NCBI GenBank assembly: GCA_017938485.1
Contig: JAGBBM010000093.1
Location: 1 to 62,775, forward strand
Reading direction: 5' to 3'
DNA from: Lachnospiraceae bacterium
GTDB taxonomy: Bacteria > Bacillota > Clostridia > Lachnospirales > Lachnospiraceae
Length of the DNA stretch: 62,775 nt
Under the pieces are notes generated by a model, which saw nothing but the letters and a program-made list of their open reading frames with translations, was not told the origin of the DNA and made no database searches. Each line of letters starts with the position of its first letter. Within the stretch, counting starts at the first letter, position 1. A program made the translations under genes and the position numbers. Below, one piece after another: positions 8,283-17,486 of the stretch.

Positions 8283-10340
8283 CTACTCCTCTTTGAGATA
8301 TAATTCCTTAGCAAACTCAAGCAACGCTTTATCTATCTTACCTGCCTGAGCTTCCTCATCCAATATATCGAATGCAACTTTCACAGACTTTGGTTTCTTG
8401 TAAGGTCTGTCATCTGCAATAAGTGAGTCGTATATATCCATAATTGTAAGTATTCTGGTCATTGTGTCAAGTTCTTCTTCCTTTATACCCTTTGGATATC
8501 CTCTACCATTTAAAAGCTCATGGTGATTTGCCGCCATAGCCCGAACATTTTTAAACTGGTCACCAAATTGTATGTGAGCAAGAATCTTATCTGTGTACTC
8601 TACATGACTTTGCATAATAGTTCGCTCTTTCTCAGAAAGTGTACCTGCCTTAATGTGTAAGTCATCTATCTCTTCCTGAGTCATATAAGGAATTTCCTCA
8701 CCATCTTGTCCTACATATACACTGTCTGCTATCTCGTTAACCAGTGCCCATTCCTCATCCTTAAGTGGTCTACCACAGTTAAATCCTCCCAGACCAGACA
8801 CAAATCTTTCAATAACATCCAACCTTTTTTTCGCTTCTTCATTGGTTATGTATCCCGTCAAGGCATCATTCTTTATGCGAAGACTTATCATCAAAAGTCT
8901 ATCCTTAAGCTTTTCTTCTCTTGAACCAAGCTTAGTAGGCTTGTCCATTATTGATAATGGTACATCCATCTTTCCTACATCATGAAGCATAGCTGCAAGA
9001 TAAAGTTCTCTCTTATCTTCTTCAGAAAAATGTAATTCTGTCTTCTTTTCTTTGTGTTTTTTGTTAATGAACTCCAACATCTCCACACATCTTTTTGCTA
9101 CATTCTTAGTATGATTTGCATTGTAAGGAGTTCTTCCTTCAATGGTCTCCGCCATAGCCTCTGCCATAGAAAAGAGCATATCTCGCATCTCATACATTCT
9201 CTTTTTCTGCATCTCTATGTATTTAAAAATCAGTGCAACAAGAAATGCTAATGCTACACCAATAGGTACCGCCAATAGATTTAGCATATAGGATGAAACA
9301 TTAAATATACCTATTGCCATAAGTATGTAGCCTATAACAACTACAAATAGAGCAATTATAACATTTCTGATTCGTGCATTTAATGCATACAATCCAAAGA
9401 GTAGTACAATAACTACTGCTATGATAAATTGTATAAATTCATCCACATTATAAATAATTCTGTCATTTAAAAGTCCATAAATATAATTTGCCTGGAGTTC
9501 CACACCATACATTTGGCTAGAGTAATCAATAGGTACTCTGTAGGAGTCCATCATACCTTCCTCATAGGCACCAATGAGTACTATACAATCATCAAAATAA
9601 TCTCCGGATACGGTTCCATCTAACACATCGGCCATAGATATGATTTCGAACTCTCCTGGCATACCTACCAGTGCAACCTCTACCTTCATATCATAATCTT
9701 TTATATCTCCAACCTTAGAGGCAATACAGTATGCAAAGGATTCGTATACAGTAGTTACACCCTCATACTTAGAATGAATTTGTGTATACGTCCTTCTGAC
9801 AAAACCATCCTTATCATATATGGCATTGGTAAATCCGTAATCAACAACCGCAGCTAACTCATCATATGGCTTTCCTTCTCCTGATACATACTGAACGTTA
9901 TGATATGTACCATCTGAATCCTTATGTAAATAACTGTCAAATACCAAAGATGATGCAAGCACTACATTACCACCAGCCTTGCAAGCTTCAACAAGTTCAG
10001 CATCCTCTTTTGAATTGTTAGTACCACTAAACACAACATCTATACCTATAACTTTAGGAGCTTTATCAGGATTTTCATTTAATATCTGAATAACATCAGC
10101 AAAATAAGTTCTATTCCAATCTGAATAAGCACCTAACTTAGTCAAAGTTTCCTCATCAATAGCTATAATCTTAATATCAGATGGTATCACTTCAGGATTC
10201 TGGTAAATAGCATCCTCCGCCATATTCTCAATATTACCAGGAAAATTATTAACGGATATTATTCCCGATAAAACAGCGATAACTAAAGCGATTATTCCGG
10301 TAACTATATATGATTTTTTGTCCAGTTTTTTTCTCTCCAT
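8283..10340 (-). CDS. CHASE2 sensor with HD-GYP c-di-GMP phosphodiesterase output
   Basis: A 685-residue receptor: N-terminal helix (about 14-30), extracytoplasmic CHASE2 domain (about 35-300, with IKIIAIDEETL, GIDVVFSG and the DSYRVPID end), then three closely spaced membrane helices (about 305-375) and a cytoplasmic HD-GYP domain. HD-GYP residues are intact: HTKNVAKR, LHDVGKMDVP, HVEYTDKIL, NHHELLNGRGYP and DIYDSL. It should hydrolyse cyclic di-GMP in response to an envelope signal. It sits between the HAD gene (16 bp upstream) and the FecR gene. Its CHASE2 half is paralogous to the cyclase at 45780, which carries a different output. Confidence 0.93.
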   Translation of the reverse strand: MERKKLDKKSYIVTGIIALVIAVLSGIISVNNFPGNIENMAEDAIYQNPEVIPSDIKIIAIDEETLTKLGAYSDWNRTYFADVIQILNENPDKAPKVIGIDVVFSGTNNSKEDAELVEACKAGGNVVLASSLVFDSYLHKDSDGTYHNVQYVSGEGKPYDELAAVVDYGFTNAIYDKDGFVRRTYTQIHSKYEGVTTVYESFAYCIASKVGDIKDYDMKVEVALVGMPGEFEIISMADVLDGTVSGDYFDDCIVLIGAYEEGMMDSYRVPIDYSSQMYGVELQANYIYGLLNDRIIYNVDEFIQFIIAVVIVLLFGLYALNARIRNVIIALFVVVIGYILMAIGIFNVSSYMLNLLAVPIGVALAFLVALIFKYIEMQKKRMYEMRDMLFSMAEAMAETIEGRTPYNANHTKNVAKRCVEMLEFINKKHKEKKTELHFSEEDKRELYLAAMLHDVGKMDVPLSIMDKPTKLGSREEKLKDRLLMISLRIKNDALTGYITNEEAKKRLDVIERFVSGLGGFNCGRPLKDEEWALVNEIADSVYVGQDGEEIPYMTQEEIDDLHIKAGTLSEKERTIMQSHVEYTDKILAHIQFGDQFKNVRAMAANHHELLNGRGYPKGIKEEELDTMTRILTIMDIYDSLIADDRPYKKPKSVKVAFDILDEEAQAGKIDKALLEFAKELYLKEE

Positions 10341-10356
10341 ATGCTATCTTACACCT

Positions 10357-11010
10357 CTAATATAAGTACTCTTTTACCTCTAATAAGTTCTCCAATATAA
10401 CCTCACTAAGCTTTTCCATCTCCTCTGTGGCTGGAGCTAAATCCGGCACCATAATAGGTCTAAGTTCACCCCTCGATGCGGCTCTTATACCATTATAAGA
10501 ATCCTCTATAGCGTAAGCATCAGAAGGACTTACCTTAAGTTCCTCACACGCTTTTAAAAATATATCCGGCTCAGGCTTGCTTCTGCTAACCATATCTCCA
10601 CAGATAACTGCATCAAAGTAATCAAGCACGCCTGCATCACGAAGCTCCCTTGTAACAACCTCTCTTCTAGTTGATGAAGCAAGGGCAATCTTTTTTCCCC
10701 TTTCCTTCAAAAATTCAAGTAATTCTACCACACCAACCTTCATAGGAAGTCTTCCCTTATCATATCTAGAATGAAACAGTTCAGACATTTCTTTCTTAAT
10801 CTCTGTATAAGGAAAATCTGCTCCATATCTAATTAGAAACTTCTCCTTTGTAGCCACCTGATTAGTTCCAAGACACTCTAGGCAAGCTTCTTCTATATCT
10901 GGTATATTGTATTTTTCTGCTATAACCTTCCAGCATTCGATTACCTTCACCTCAGAGTCAAATATAACTCCATCCATATCAAATACCACTGCTTTGAAAT
11001 CTTTTACCAT
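10357..11010 (-). CDS. HAD-family phosphatase (beta-phosphoglucomutase-like)
   Basis: A haloacid dehalogenase hydrolase acting on a small phosphorylated metabolite. Motif I is FDMDGVIFDSE with both Asp residues, motif II LASSTRR, motif III Lys in SRSKPEPDIF and motif IV IEDSYNGIRAA. A helical cap follows motif I (about residues 20-85). The length (217) and motifs fit the beta-phosphoglucomutase/phosphoglycolate phosphatase group; the substrate cannot be read from sequence. ATG 11010 follows GGAGATAT. It heads the unit that continues into CHASE2-HD-GYP and FecR, but the functional link is unclear. Confidence 0.9.
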   Translation of the reverse strand: MVKDFKAVVFDMDGVIFDSEVKVIECWKVIAEKYNIPDIEEACLECLGTNQVATKEKFLIRYGADFPYTEIKKEMSELFHSRYDKGRLPMKVGVVELLEFLKERGKKIALASSTRREVVTRELRDAGVLDYFDAVICGDMVSRSKPEPDIFLKACEELKVSPSDAYAIEDSYNGIRAASRGELRPIMVPDLAPATEEMEKLSEVILENLLEVKEYLY

Positions 11011-11072
11011 CTATATATCTCCAAATTATTTTTTCATATAACATTATAAATGCATAGCCTATTTTTAACAAG

Positions 11073-11118
11073 AAAAAAGTCCGTAAACGAAACCTTAACA
11101 ATTTCATTTACGGACTTC
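11073..11118 (-). terminator. terminator of the sigma/anti-sigma unit
   Basis: AAGTCCGTAAA (minus strand) pairs with TTTACGGACTT over a long loop and is followed by a T run, 22 bp past the stop codon of the 11141 gene. Confidence 0.85.
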
Positions 11119-11140
11119 TATAATTAAACTAACTCTCTAT

Positions 11141-11734
11141 TTACTGTTCTGTAGAAATATTTAAATCATACTCCTTTGCATTTCCTGTAATAGTATAATC
11201 GTAGTTTGTGCCGCCAATTTCCACACTCCCCTTTGCCTCACCATCAGCAAAATCCTCAGTAATGTCAATAGCTTTGTCTCCTATATTAAGATATACCTTA
11301 CCATCCTTATCTTCCACAGTCACATTTACATCTTCATTGATTATGATATCTGCATCTTCTCCATCAGCGATATCTAACTCTTCTTCTGTAAGTGTCTCAG
11401 TAAGAACAATCTCGTTTGTATTATTTTCATCTACTTCAAAGGATACTTCACCATAGGTCGTATCACCATCCTGATGCATCTCCACTTCAACTTCCTGTTC
11501 CTCGCCGTTGATATACACAATAGCTTTTTCAATCCAGGTTTCACCAGTTGCTGCATAACAGATTCCATTTGATGCTACCATAGCAACACCAAGAGTTGCT
11601 GCCACACCTGCCACATATCTTAATATATTTTTCTTCTTTGACTCTTTCTTGTTCATATCCATAACCTTTCCGAACAACTCTTCCGGAGCATGAATTTCAT
11701 CATATACTCCCCTGACAAATTCCTTATTATTCAT
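11141..11734 (-). CDS. putative membrane anti-sigma factor of the adjacent ECF sigma
   Basis: A 197-residue protein with a cytoplasmic N-terminus of about 38 residues (NKEFVRGVYDEIHAPEELF), one membrane helix near 40-60, and an acidic outer domain rich in Glu/Asp (about 70-197). Its start overlaps the end of the sigma gene by 8 bp, the usual arrangement for an ECF sigma and its membrane antagonist. The N-terminal stretch resembles other short Firmicute anti-sigma regions but lacks a clear zinc HxxxCxxC motif. The role is therefore inferred from size, topology and overlap. Confidence 0.7.
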   Translation of the reverse strand: MNNKEFVRGVYDEIHAPEELFGKVMDMNKKESKKKNILRYVAGVAATLGVAMVASNGICYAATGETWIEKAIVYINGEEQEVEVEMHQDGDTTYGEVSFEVDENNTNEIVLTETLTEEELDIADGEDADIIINEDVNVTVEDKDGKVYLNIGDKAIDITEDFADGEAKGSVEIGGTNYDYTITGNAKEYDLNISTEQ

Positions 11735-12209
11735 CTTCCCACGCCTCCTTCAGCTCTGTTCTTAAAATATTTCTACCACGAGATAGTCTGGTTCTAACGG
11801 TTGCTTCGTTGATATGTAATATGTCAGAAATCTCTTTACAGGAATACCCTTCATAGTAAAACAGGTATATAACTATCCTGCACTTTGGTGGTAATTTTTT
11901 TATGGCATAATACAAATCACTTTTTTCTTGCATAGAAAACTTTGGCTCATGGGCAATCTCATCTATGGAATCTACATTTCTTCTCCAATATGAGGAAAAC
12001 AAACTGTTACACTCATTTATACAAACCCTGATTAACCATCGTTTTAAATGCTCTTCGTCCTTGAAACTTCTCTCCTTCACAAGAAGCTTCATAAAGGTCT
12101 GCTGAACTATATCATCCGCATCAGAAGAAGTTTTGGTATAGCTTATGGCAATTCTATAAACCGTATCAATATATTTCTTTACTATCTGCTCATAATCCTT
12201 ACCTTCCAA
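11727..12209 (-). CDS. ECF-type sigma-70 family RNA polymerase sigma factor
   Basis: A 160-residue sigma factor with only regions 2 and 4. Region 2 includes YRIAISYTKTSSDADDIVQQ (about residues 18-40), region 4 YEGYSCKEISDILHINEATV with RTRLSRGRNIL as the recognition helix (about 120-150). It should direct RNA polymerase to stress or envelope promoters and is probably held by the membrane protein encoded downstream. Translation starts at TTG 12209 behind GGAGGTG. No full promoter consensus is assigned upstream. Confidence 0.9.
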   Translation of the reverse strand: MEGKDYEQIVKKYIDTVYRIAISYTKTSSDADDIVQQTFMKLLVKERSFKDEEHLKRWLIRVCINECNSLFSSYWRRNVDSIDEIAHEPKFSMQEKSDLYYAIKKLPPKCRIVIYLFYYEGYSCKEISDILHINEATVRTRLSRGRNILRTELKEAWEDE

Positions 12210-12310
12210 AACTTCACCTCCAAACTGTCTCTTTTTTCTTTCTTTAAAAGGCCTTTCACTATTATAACTGTCAAAAGAGCAAAAATGTGCGAAAATATTT
12301 TTAAAATTAT

Positions 12311-12353
12311 AAAAAAAGTTGACTGAGCGAATATTTCTTTTGACTCAGTCAAC
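12311..12353 (-). terminator. terminator of the DHHW/MBOAT operon
   Basis: GTTGACTGAG and CTCAGTCAAC form a perfect 10-bp stem over a 16-nt loop, followed on the minus strand by seven T residues. Confidence 0.9.
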
Positions 12354-12369
12354 CTTTAATCTAATAAAA

Positions 12370-13521
12370 TTATTTTATTGTCTGGCTATTATTTAATACG
12401 GCAGCATTATATAGGAACAATACGTCTTGATTATCAAACTCTAAGAACTGTCCAAGATACTCTGGGCTGATATATCTTATATCAACCAATGTTACTTTGG
12501 AATATCCGGTAGCAAGAAGCGGAGCTATGCTACTTCCAAAGGAATCTCTAAATATAATAAGTTCCTTGTCTGTGCTCGCCTTAGGATTTGTAATAGATAT
12601 TAGAGATAATGGTCCATACAGATACATCTCATACGGGTCAGCCGACGAAACCGCCTCCATATCATACATGGATATATCTCTACTATTCTCATAGTCATAC
12701 ACCTGACAGGCTTCTATTGTATCATTGGTAAGATAATAAAGCTCATCCCCTTCTAGAGGAAGGGCCATCTGCCCATAATATACTCCATAAAACTTATCTT
12801 CTAATTTGATATGCTCATACTCAGTTTCAATATTTGCACCCATAGCTTGAGCAATTTTTTCTGCCACAGGAACAATACTTTCCTGCTTCCAGTGAGTGTC
12901 TGTTTTGTAGTAATCCGCCAAGGAAAGCTCACCAAATACATCTATATACTCGGCATATTCCATATCACCACACATTTTTTCAACCATATACTCATAATCA
13001 TAAGAAAGGGCATTATCACTTGTATCATAATAATTCTTATCTGGAATTATAGATAAATATACATGTGCATCCACATCTGCCAGATATTTGTTATATATGT
13101 GGTTAAATCGCTGACTGGCATAATCCAAAGAATTCTCATCCAAGGTATATTCCATATCAATAATGTACCCATCCGATATCACAAGACCATTGTTATCAAG
13201 TTGTCCCATAACATAGGTACTGTATATGGCCTTAAGACTCCTAAACTGCTGCCTAAATGGAATCTGGTCTATAGCATAGTTCTCAAAGTTCTCCATATAA
13301 TCTCCAGACATTACATTCTCTACAGACATTTCTGGCTTTTGTGTCAGTTTTCTCCTCTCCACATCCGATACATCTGTAGCAGGCTTAAACCAACAATAAA
13401 ACACAAAGCCTATGAAAAAAAACGCAACAATTGAAACAGAAATTCTATCCCACATGGTATCTTCACCAGGAACTATATCTTTTTCAATATAATCAGTAAT
13501 CTTTTTATTCTTGTCACTCAT
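12370..13521 (-). CDS. DHHW-family protein, AlgJ/AlgX-like partner of the MBOAT acyltransferase
   Basis: A 383-residue protein anchored by one helix (about 29-47) with its body outside the membrane. It has the family's IPFRQQF and the key TDTHWKQ motif (about residue 215), plus RDSFGSSIAPLLA, resembling an SGNH-type catalytic site seen in AlgJ/AlgX. Such proteins accept acyl groups passed by an MBOAT protein and transfer them to a surface glycan. It begins 12 bp after the MBOAT gene on the same strand with GGGAGG before ATG, and the terminator follows. Which glycan is modified is unknown. Confidence 0.88.
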   Translation of the reverse strand: MSDKNKKITDYIEKDIVPGEDTMWDRISVSIVAFFFIGFVFYCWFKPATDVSDVERRKLTQKPEMSVENVMSGDYMENFENYAIDQIPFRQQFRSLKAIYSTYVMGQLDNNGLVISDGYIIDMEYTLDENSLDYASQRFNHIYNKYLADVDAHVYLSIIPDKNYYDTSDNALSYDYEYMVEKMCGDMEYAEYIDVFGELSLADYYKTDTHWKQESIVPVAEKIAQAMGANIETEYEHIKLEDKFYGVYYGQMALPLEGDELYYLTNDTIEACQVYDYENSRDISMYDMEAVSSADPYEMYLYGPLSLISITNPKASTDKELIIFRDSFGSSIAPLLATGYSKVTLVDIRYISPEYLGQFLEFDNQDVLFLYNAAVLNNSQTIK

Positions 13522-13533
13522 ACTTCCACCTCC

Positions 13534-14931
13534 CTAAAACCTAAAATATAGGAAGGGGTTAAATGACCCATCCACAATATATGCTGACGAAAGTGCTATT
13601 ATGAGAATCACAAACAAAGGCTCTATAAATGCAAGACATTTTTCAGACATTTTTCCTTTTAACCTGAGTGCCAAATCCCTAACAACTGGTGTTGCGCCCA
13701 TAAGAGCCATAAGAAATATACTTACATAGCTTCTCAAATAGTACATAGTTTCTGAAGTACTAAATGGTAATCCACCTAATCCAAACATAGATTTTATATA
13801 GGAAAATGCTTCAGGTATACTATTTGCTGCAAATATTACAAAGCTTAAAACCAATGCCAAAATCACATAAAGTCTTTTTATTATAATAGTATCTTCTAGT
13901 AACCTACCAAGCCATAACTTTTCTATAGCAAGAAGGATAGCAAATATAAGTCCCCACAATACAAAATTCCATGCGGCTCCATGCCAAAGACCTGTAAGCA
14001 ACCACACCACAAGTATATTTAATACTAAGCGCACTTTAGACACTCTACTTCCACCCATAGGAATATAAACATAATCTCTAAACCAGCTACCTAAAGTCAT
14101 GTGCCAACGTCTCCAAAATTCTGTAATACTCTTTGATATAAATGGATAATTAAAATTCTCCGGAAAATTAAATCCCAGTATCTTTCCTATACCAATAGCC
14201 ATATCACTATATCCAGAAAAATCATAGTATATATACAGTGCTGTAGCAAAGGCATACACCCACATAAATAATACTGACTTACTTGAAGAAATCCTAATAA
14301 TATCGCAAAGGGCTGCAAGCTGATTAGCTATAAGTATCTTCTTACTCAGTCCTATAGCAAATCTTGTAATTCCTTCTCTAACCTGTCTAAAGCTATATCT
14401 TCTATCTCCTAGCTGACTCTCGATATCCTTATATCTCACTATAGGACCAGCAATAAGCTGAGGGAACATAGTCACATATGCAAACATATATATAATATTC
14501 TTCTGTGCTTTAACACTTGCTCTTTTAACATCTATCAAATAGCTAATTAATTGGAATATATAAAAACTAATACCTATTGGTAACGCAATACCTAGCACTT
14601 TAACTGATATTCCTGTTACTTTCCCAAAGCTTTCTATAAAAAAGTCAGCGTATTTAAAAAAACCTAATGTAGCAAGGCATACAAAAAGAGCCGATATATA
14701 AGCTATTTTTCCTAGGATTTTCTCCCTATACTTTTCCATAATAATTCCTGCCACATATCCCACAAGAACTATAATAGTCATAAGAATTACATATCTAGGT
14801 TCTCCCCATGCATAAAAAAGCAAGCTTGCAAGTATTAGCACTACATTTTTAAGTACCTTTGGCACCAAAAAGTATACCAACACTACTGCTGGGAGAAAAT
14901 AATATAGAAATGTAATACTGGAAAATAACAT
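13534..14931 (-). CDS. MBOAT family O-acyltransferase (AlgI/DltB-like)
   Basis: A 465-residue multi-spanning membrane protein carrying acyl groups across the membrane for glycan O-acylation. Diagnostic segments are FPQLIAGPIVRY (about residue 150), YYDFSGYSDMAIG (about 235), FWRRWHMTLGSWFRDYVYIPMGG (read as FWRRWHMT then RDYVYIPMGG) and the active His in WLLTGLWHGAAWN (about 315). ATG 14931 has GGAGTCGAT upstream. It sits between a DUF4358 lipoprotein and the DHHW protein, a set common in Lachnospiraceae. Acetylation of an exopolysaccharide or wall polymer is the likely role. Confidence 0.93.
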   Translation of the reverse strand: MLFSSITFLYYFLPAVVLVYFLVPKVLKNVVLILASLLFYAWGEPRYVILMTIIVLVGYVAGIIMEKYREKILGKIAYISALFVCLATLGFFKYADFFIESFGKVTGISVKVLGIALPIGISFYIFQLISYLIDVKRASVKAQKNIIYMFAYVTMFPQLIAGPIVRYKDIESQLGDRRYSFRQVREGITRFAIGLSKKILIANQLAALCDIIRISSSKSVLFMWVYAFATALYIYYDFSGYSDMAIGIGKILGFNFPENFNYPFISKSITEFWRRWHMTLGSWFRDYVYIPMGGSRVSKVRLVLNILVVWLLTGLWHGAAWNFVLWGLIFAILLAIEKLWLGRLLEDTIIIKRLYVILALVLSFVIFAANSIPEAFSYIKSMFGLGGLPFSTSETMYYLRSYVSIFLMALMGATPVVRDLALRLKGKMSEKCLAFIEPLFVILIIALSSAYIVDGSFNPFLYFRF

Positions 14932-14962
14932 ATCGACTCCTAAATATTATTCTGTCTAAATA

Positions 14963-15547
14963 TTACTGAGCAAGATTCTCCTCAAACATAACCTCAGCCA
15001 TAGGATACTCAGTAGTAAGTTTTGTCTTAAATGTCTCAATTACATCCGCTGCTCCAAAAGCTGATACTACATATTCGTCACCAATAGTTACAACGATAAG
15101 TGTATCTGGGAATCCACACATCCATTGTCTGTTAAGAATATTGTCCTTAAGCTTTGTACAAAAATCCTCTTGATTAGCTGCATCTGCCATATGGTATGCT
15201 CCTGCTGTAAATGTGTTAGCATTCATCATGTGCATAATTGAAGCTGCATCATCAATAAGAGCTGCTCCATCCTCAGGGACACCAAGCATAGTGTCAAGAG
15301 TAACTGCATCTGTCACATCAAACTTACCCGGTGCATCCATCACTGAATTATTGTAATCGCCACCAGCAACAGCAAATTTTTCTTCATCTCCATAAGTTCC
15401 CCAAACTGTTGTAAGCACTTCAAGAGAATCAGTTATAGCAACTGCCTCCTCTGTAGCTTCTGTACTTTCCTTTTTTTCCTCTTTGCCACAAGCAGCAAGA
15501 GAAAACATCATCGCACCACAAAGTGCTAAAATCGCAAATTTCTTCAT
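14963..15547 (-). CDS. DUF4358 lipoprotein
   Basis: A small surface lipoprotein: signal MKKFAILALCGAMMFSLAAC with a lipobox LAAC at Cys 20, then a Glu/Lys-rich linker and a DUF4358 domain (about 60-190). The domain shape, a short alpha/beta region with GFPDTLIVVTIGDEYVV, is typical of proteins found next to MBOAT/DHHW genes in Lachnospiraceae. Function unknown; a structural or accessory role in surface acylation is suggested only by the neighbourhood. The start at 15547 is chosen because GGAGG sits 6 bp upstream; longer in-frame starts overlap that site. Confidence 0.82.
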   Translation of the reverse strand: MKKFAILALCGAMMFSLAACGKEEKKESTEATEEAVAITDSLEVLTTVWGTYGDEEKFAVAGGDYNNSVMDAPGKFDVTDAVTLDTMLGVPEDGAALIDDAASIMHMMNANTFTAGAYHMADAANQEDFCTKLKDNILNRQWMCGFPDTLIVVTIGDEYVVSAFGAADVIETFKTKLTTEYPMAEVMFEENLAQ

Positions 15548-15566
15548 AATCATCCTCCAAAATATA

Positions 15567-16295
15567 TTATGCAACTTTTTGAATTCTCAAATTGTTTTTT
15601 ACAGTATCGACAATTTGCTTCTTAACTATACTAGCAATTTCCTCAGTAGTCAAATCTTTATATTCATCATAAAAAATAGGTTTAAGAAAATGAACCTGTG
15701 TTGTAACCTTTCTCAACGAGTTAATCTCAAATGGCTTATATGAATCCACCAAAGCAACTGGCACTATAGGTGTCTTAGACCTTATGGAACACTTAAAAGC
15801 TCCTGGCATAAATTCCTGCACATTGTTACCATTGTGGTCGTACCCTCCCTCAGGAAACATAATATATCTTCTCCCTGATTTTATCTCAGAAATCATCTTC
15901 TTAATTGTTTGAGCCTGAGCCTTAATATCATTTTTGTTCAAAGTACTTCCCTTTAAGACATTGAGATATGGTTTCATAATAGGTAAATGAGAACGCTCTT
16001 CATCCATTACTATGGTGCAAGGTCTATCATGTCCATATATGATACCCACCGCATCATACTTGCCCTGATGATTTGCATACATTACGTAACCACCATCAGA
16101 CGGTAAATTCTCCTTACCGTACACTTCTGTTCGTATATTTGAATTTCTTCTTAAGGTATTCGCTATCATTTTTGCAAACTTATATCTGTCCTCTTCTGAA
16201 TATTTTTCATCATGGGCATCCATATAAGCACTTTTCATATACAAAAGAATAATAAAAGGTATTGAAACCACTATAACAAACACAAATCTAATCAT
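15567..16295 (-). CDS. 1-acyl-glycerol-phosphate acyltransferase family (PlsC-like)
   Basis: Membrane-associated acyltransferase, probably adding the second fatty acid to lysophosphatidate. One helix at residues 1-20, then the acyltransferase motifs NHQGKYD (catalytic HxxxxD, about residue 75) and FPEGGYD (about 155), with PIVPVALV near 180. ATG 16295 has CGGAGG 8 bp upstream; the in-frame ATG at 16325 lacks a site. It precedes the DUF4358 gene by 19 bp, so phospholipid or surface lipid acylation genes may share a transcript. The exact acyl acceptor is not determined. Confidence 0.88.
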   Translation of the reverse strand: MIRFVFVIVVSIPFIILLYMKSAYMDAHDEKYSEEDRYKFAKMIANTLRRNSNIRTEVYGKENLPSDGGYVMYANHQGKYDAVGIIYGHDRPCTIVMDEERSHLPIMKPYLNVLKGSTLNKNDIKAQAQTIKKMISEIKSGRRYIMFPEGGYDHNGNNVQEFMPGAFKCSIRSKTPIVPVALVDSYKPFEINSLRKVTTQVHFLKPIFYDEYKDLTTEEIASIVKKQIVDTVKNNLRIQKVA

Positions 16296-16365
16296 TACCT
16301 TATCCTCCGTAAATAACTCCCCCATTATGTTATCATATTTATTTTATAATTTTAAGACCTATATT

Positions 16366-16409
16366 AAAAAAAGTATCGCAAATTTCCTAATATGGAAATA
16401 TTGCGATAC
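16366..16409 (-). terminator. terminator of the DUF2975/HTH pair
   Basis: GTATCGCAATATTTCC (minus strand) pairs with GGAAATTTGCGATAC and runs into seven T residues, just past the HTH stop codon. Confidence 0.9.
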
Positions 16410-16416
16410 CTGTACA

Positions 16417-16638
16417 CTACTCGTCTATTTGATTTGGATCATACTCTAAAATATCTCCCGGCTGGCAATTGAGAACTTCACATATAGCCTCTAATGTTGA
16501 AAATCTAATTGCGCTTATCTTGCCAGTCTTCATCTTAGACAGATTAACATTAGAAACACCAACCTTTTCAGACAGCTCATTAAGACTCATCTTTCTATCC
16601 GCCATAACTCTATCTAATCTAAGAATTATCTTTCCCAT
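16417..16638 (-). CDS. small Cro/CI-type HTH regulator (YozG-like)
   Basis: A 73-residue DNA-binding protein made of little beyond one helix-turn-helix: DRKMSLNELSEKVGVSNVNL then KMKTGKISAIRFSTLEAICEVL. The ending QPGDILEYDP is standard for this short XRE subfamily, encoded beside DUF2975 membrane proteins. It begins 12 bp after the DUF2975 gene. It is a good candidate to bind the inverted repeats around the upstream promoter (17413-17486), making the pair self-regulated; that is inference. Confidence 0.9.
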   Translation of the reverse strand: MGKIILRLDRVMADRKMSLNELSEKVGVSNVNLSKMKTGKISAIRFSTLEAICEVLNCQPGDILEYDPNQIDE

Positions 16639-16650
16639 TAAATCACCATC

Positions 16651-17355
16651 CTATAAAGTCTCATCAGACTCCTGCTGAAGCACTGCACCATACTTAAATA
16701 TCTGAACAAGGACAAATATAATAACAATTACAAATATCACACCCAAATCCACGCCAACAAATATACTTATATTTTTGCTAAGAATTGTGTTTGCAATACT
16801 TTCTGTAGCACTTGAAAAAAGAGCCCATGGAATTAAAGAGTAAGCTAATTTCTGCATACTTTTTATAATATCCTCTTCAAATGGTGTTGAACAAACACTA
16901 AATGCCTTGCAAAGACCTCTTGCGTAACTTACAGTTATGATACTGAAAATTAATGTAACTATGGCTATAACTAATATACCTAGTAAGTCATCAAAATTTA
17001 ATAATCTTGAAGTAGCACCTGCATTCATAGTAAAACCTTCTTCGTCAACGTTTACTTCATATATATCATAATTTAAACCATTGATATCTACATCTGCATC
17101 GCCCTCAAGCATATTGTCTTTAATCTTTGTAATATCCTCTTCTGAAAACTCTCTGTTTAACTCTGACACATCAATATCTATAATTGCTTCACCAGTAACC
17201 TGCAAGTTAACCAAGTTGTCTGGAAGTACAACTACTGCAATGGTGCCTAGTATACAAACAACCAATGCCACTATAAGCACTATCCTCATAATCAAGGCTA
17301 TTATGCTTCCTATCTGTCCTATTTTGTTTACTTTTTTAATAGCATCTTCTTTCAT
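16651..17355 (-). CDS. DUF2975 membrane protein
   Basis: A 234-residue protein with four predicted helices (about 18-45, 125-150, 168-190 and 200-220) and the family ending FKYGAVLQQESDETL. A soluble acidic loop (about 55-115) lies between helices one and two. DUF2975 proteins accompany YozG-like HTH regulators across Firmicutes; a signal-dependent membrane control of the regulator is possible but not shown. ATG 17355 has AAAGGAGAG upstream. The promoter is at 17434-17462. Confidence 0.85.
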   Translation of the reverse strand: MKEDAIKKVNKIGQIGSIIALIMRIVLIVALVVCILGTIAVVVLPDNLVNLQVTGEAIIDIDVSELNREFSEEDITKIKDNMLEGDADVDINGLNYDIYEVNVDEEGFTMNAGATSRLLNFDDLLGILVIAIVTLIFSIITVSYARGLCKAFSVCSTPFEEDIIKSMQKLAYSLIPWALFSSATESIANTILSKNISIFVGVDLGVIFVIVIIFVLVQIFKYGAVLQQESDETL

Positions 17356-17412
17356 ATTCTTCTCTCCTTTTTTAAGATAAAAATTAACTTTGCTTCGATA
17401 AACATTGTTTAT

Positions 17413-17486
17413 TTATCGTTTATCGTTAAACACACTATAACACTGTATTTAGCACTTGTCAATAGTTTTTTAACGACAAACGATAA
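17413..17486 (-). promoter_or_regulatory. promoter flanked by mirror-image 17-bp operators
   Basis: On the minus strand TTGACA (17457-17462), 17 bp and TATAGT (17434-17439) form the promoter of the DUF2975/HTH unit. TTATCGTTTATCGTTAA (17413-17429) and its inverted near-copy (17470-17486, one mismatch) flank it downstream and upstream. Each is built from two ATCGTT-like half-words. Two sites around one promoter suit repression by looping. Confidence 0.85.
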
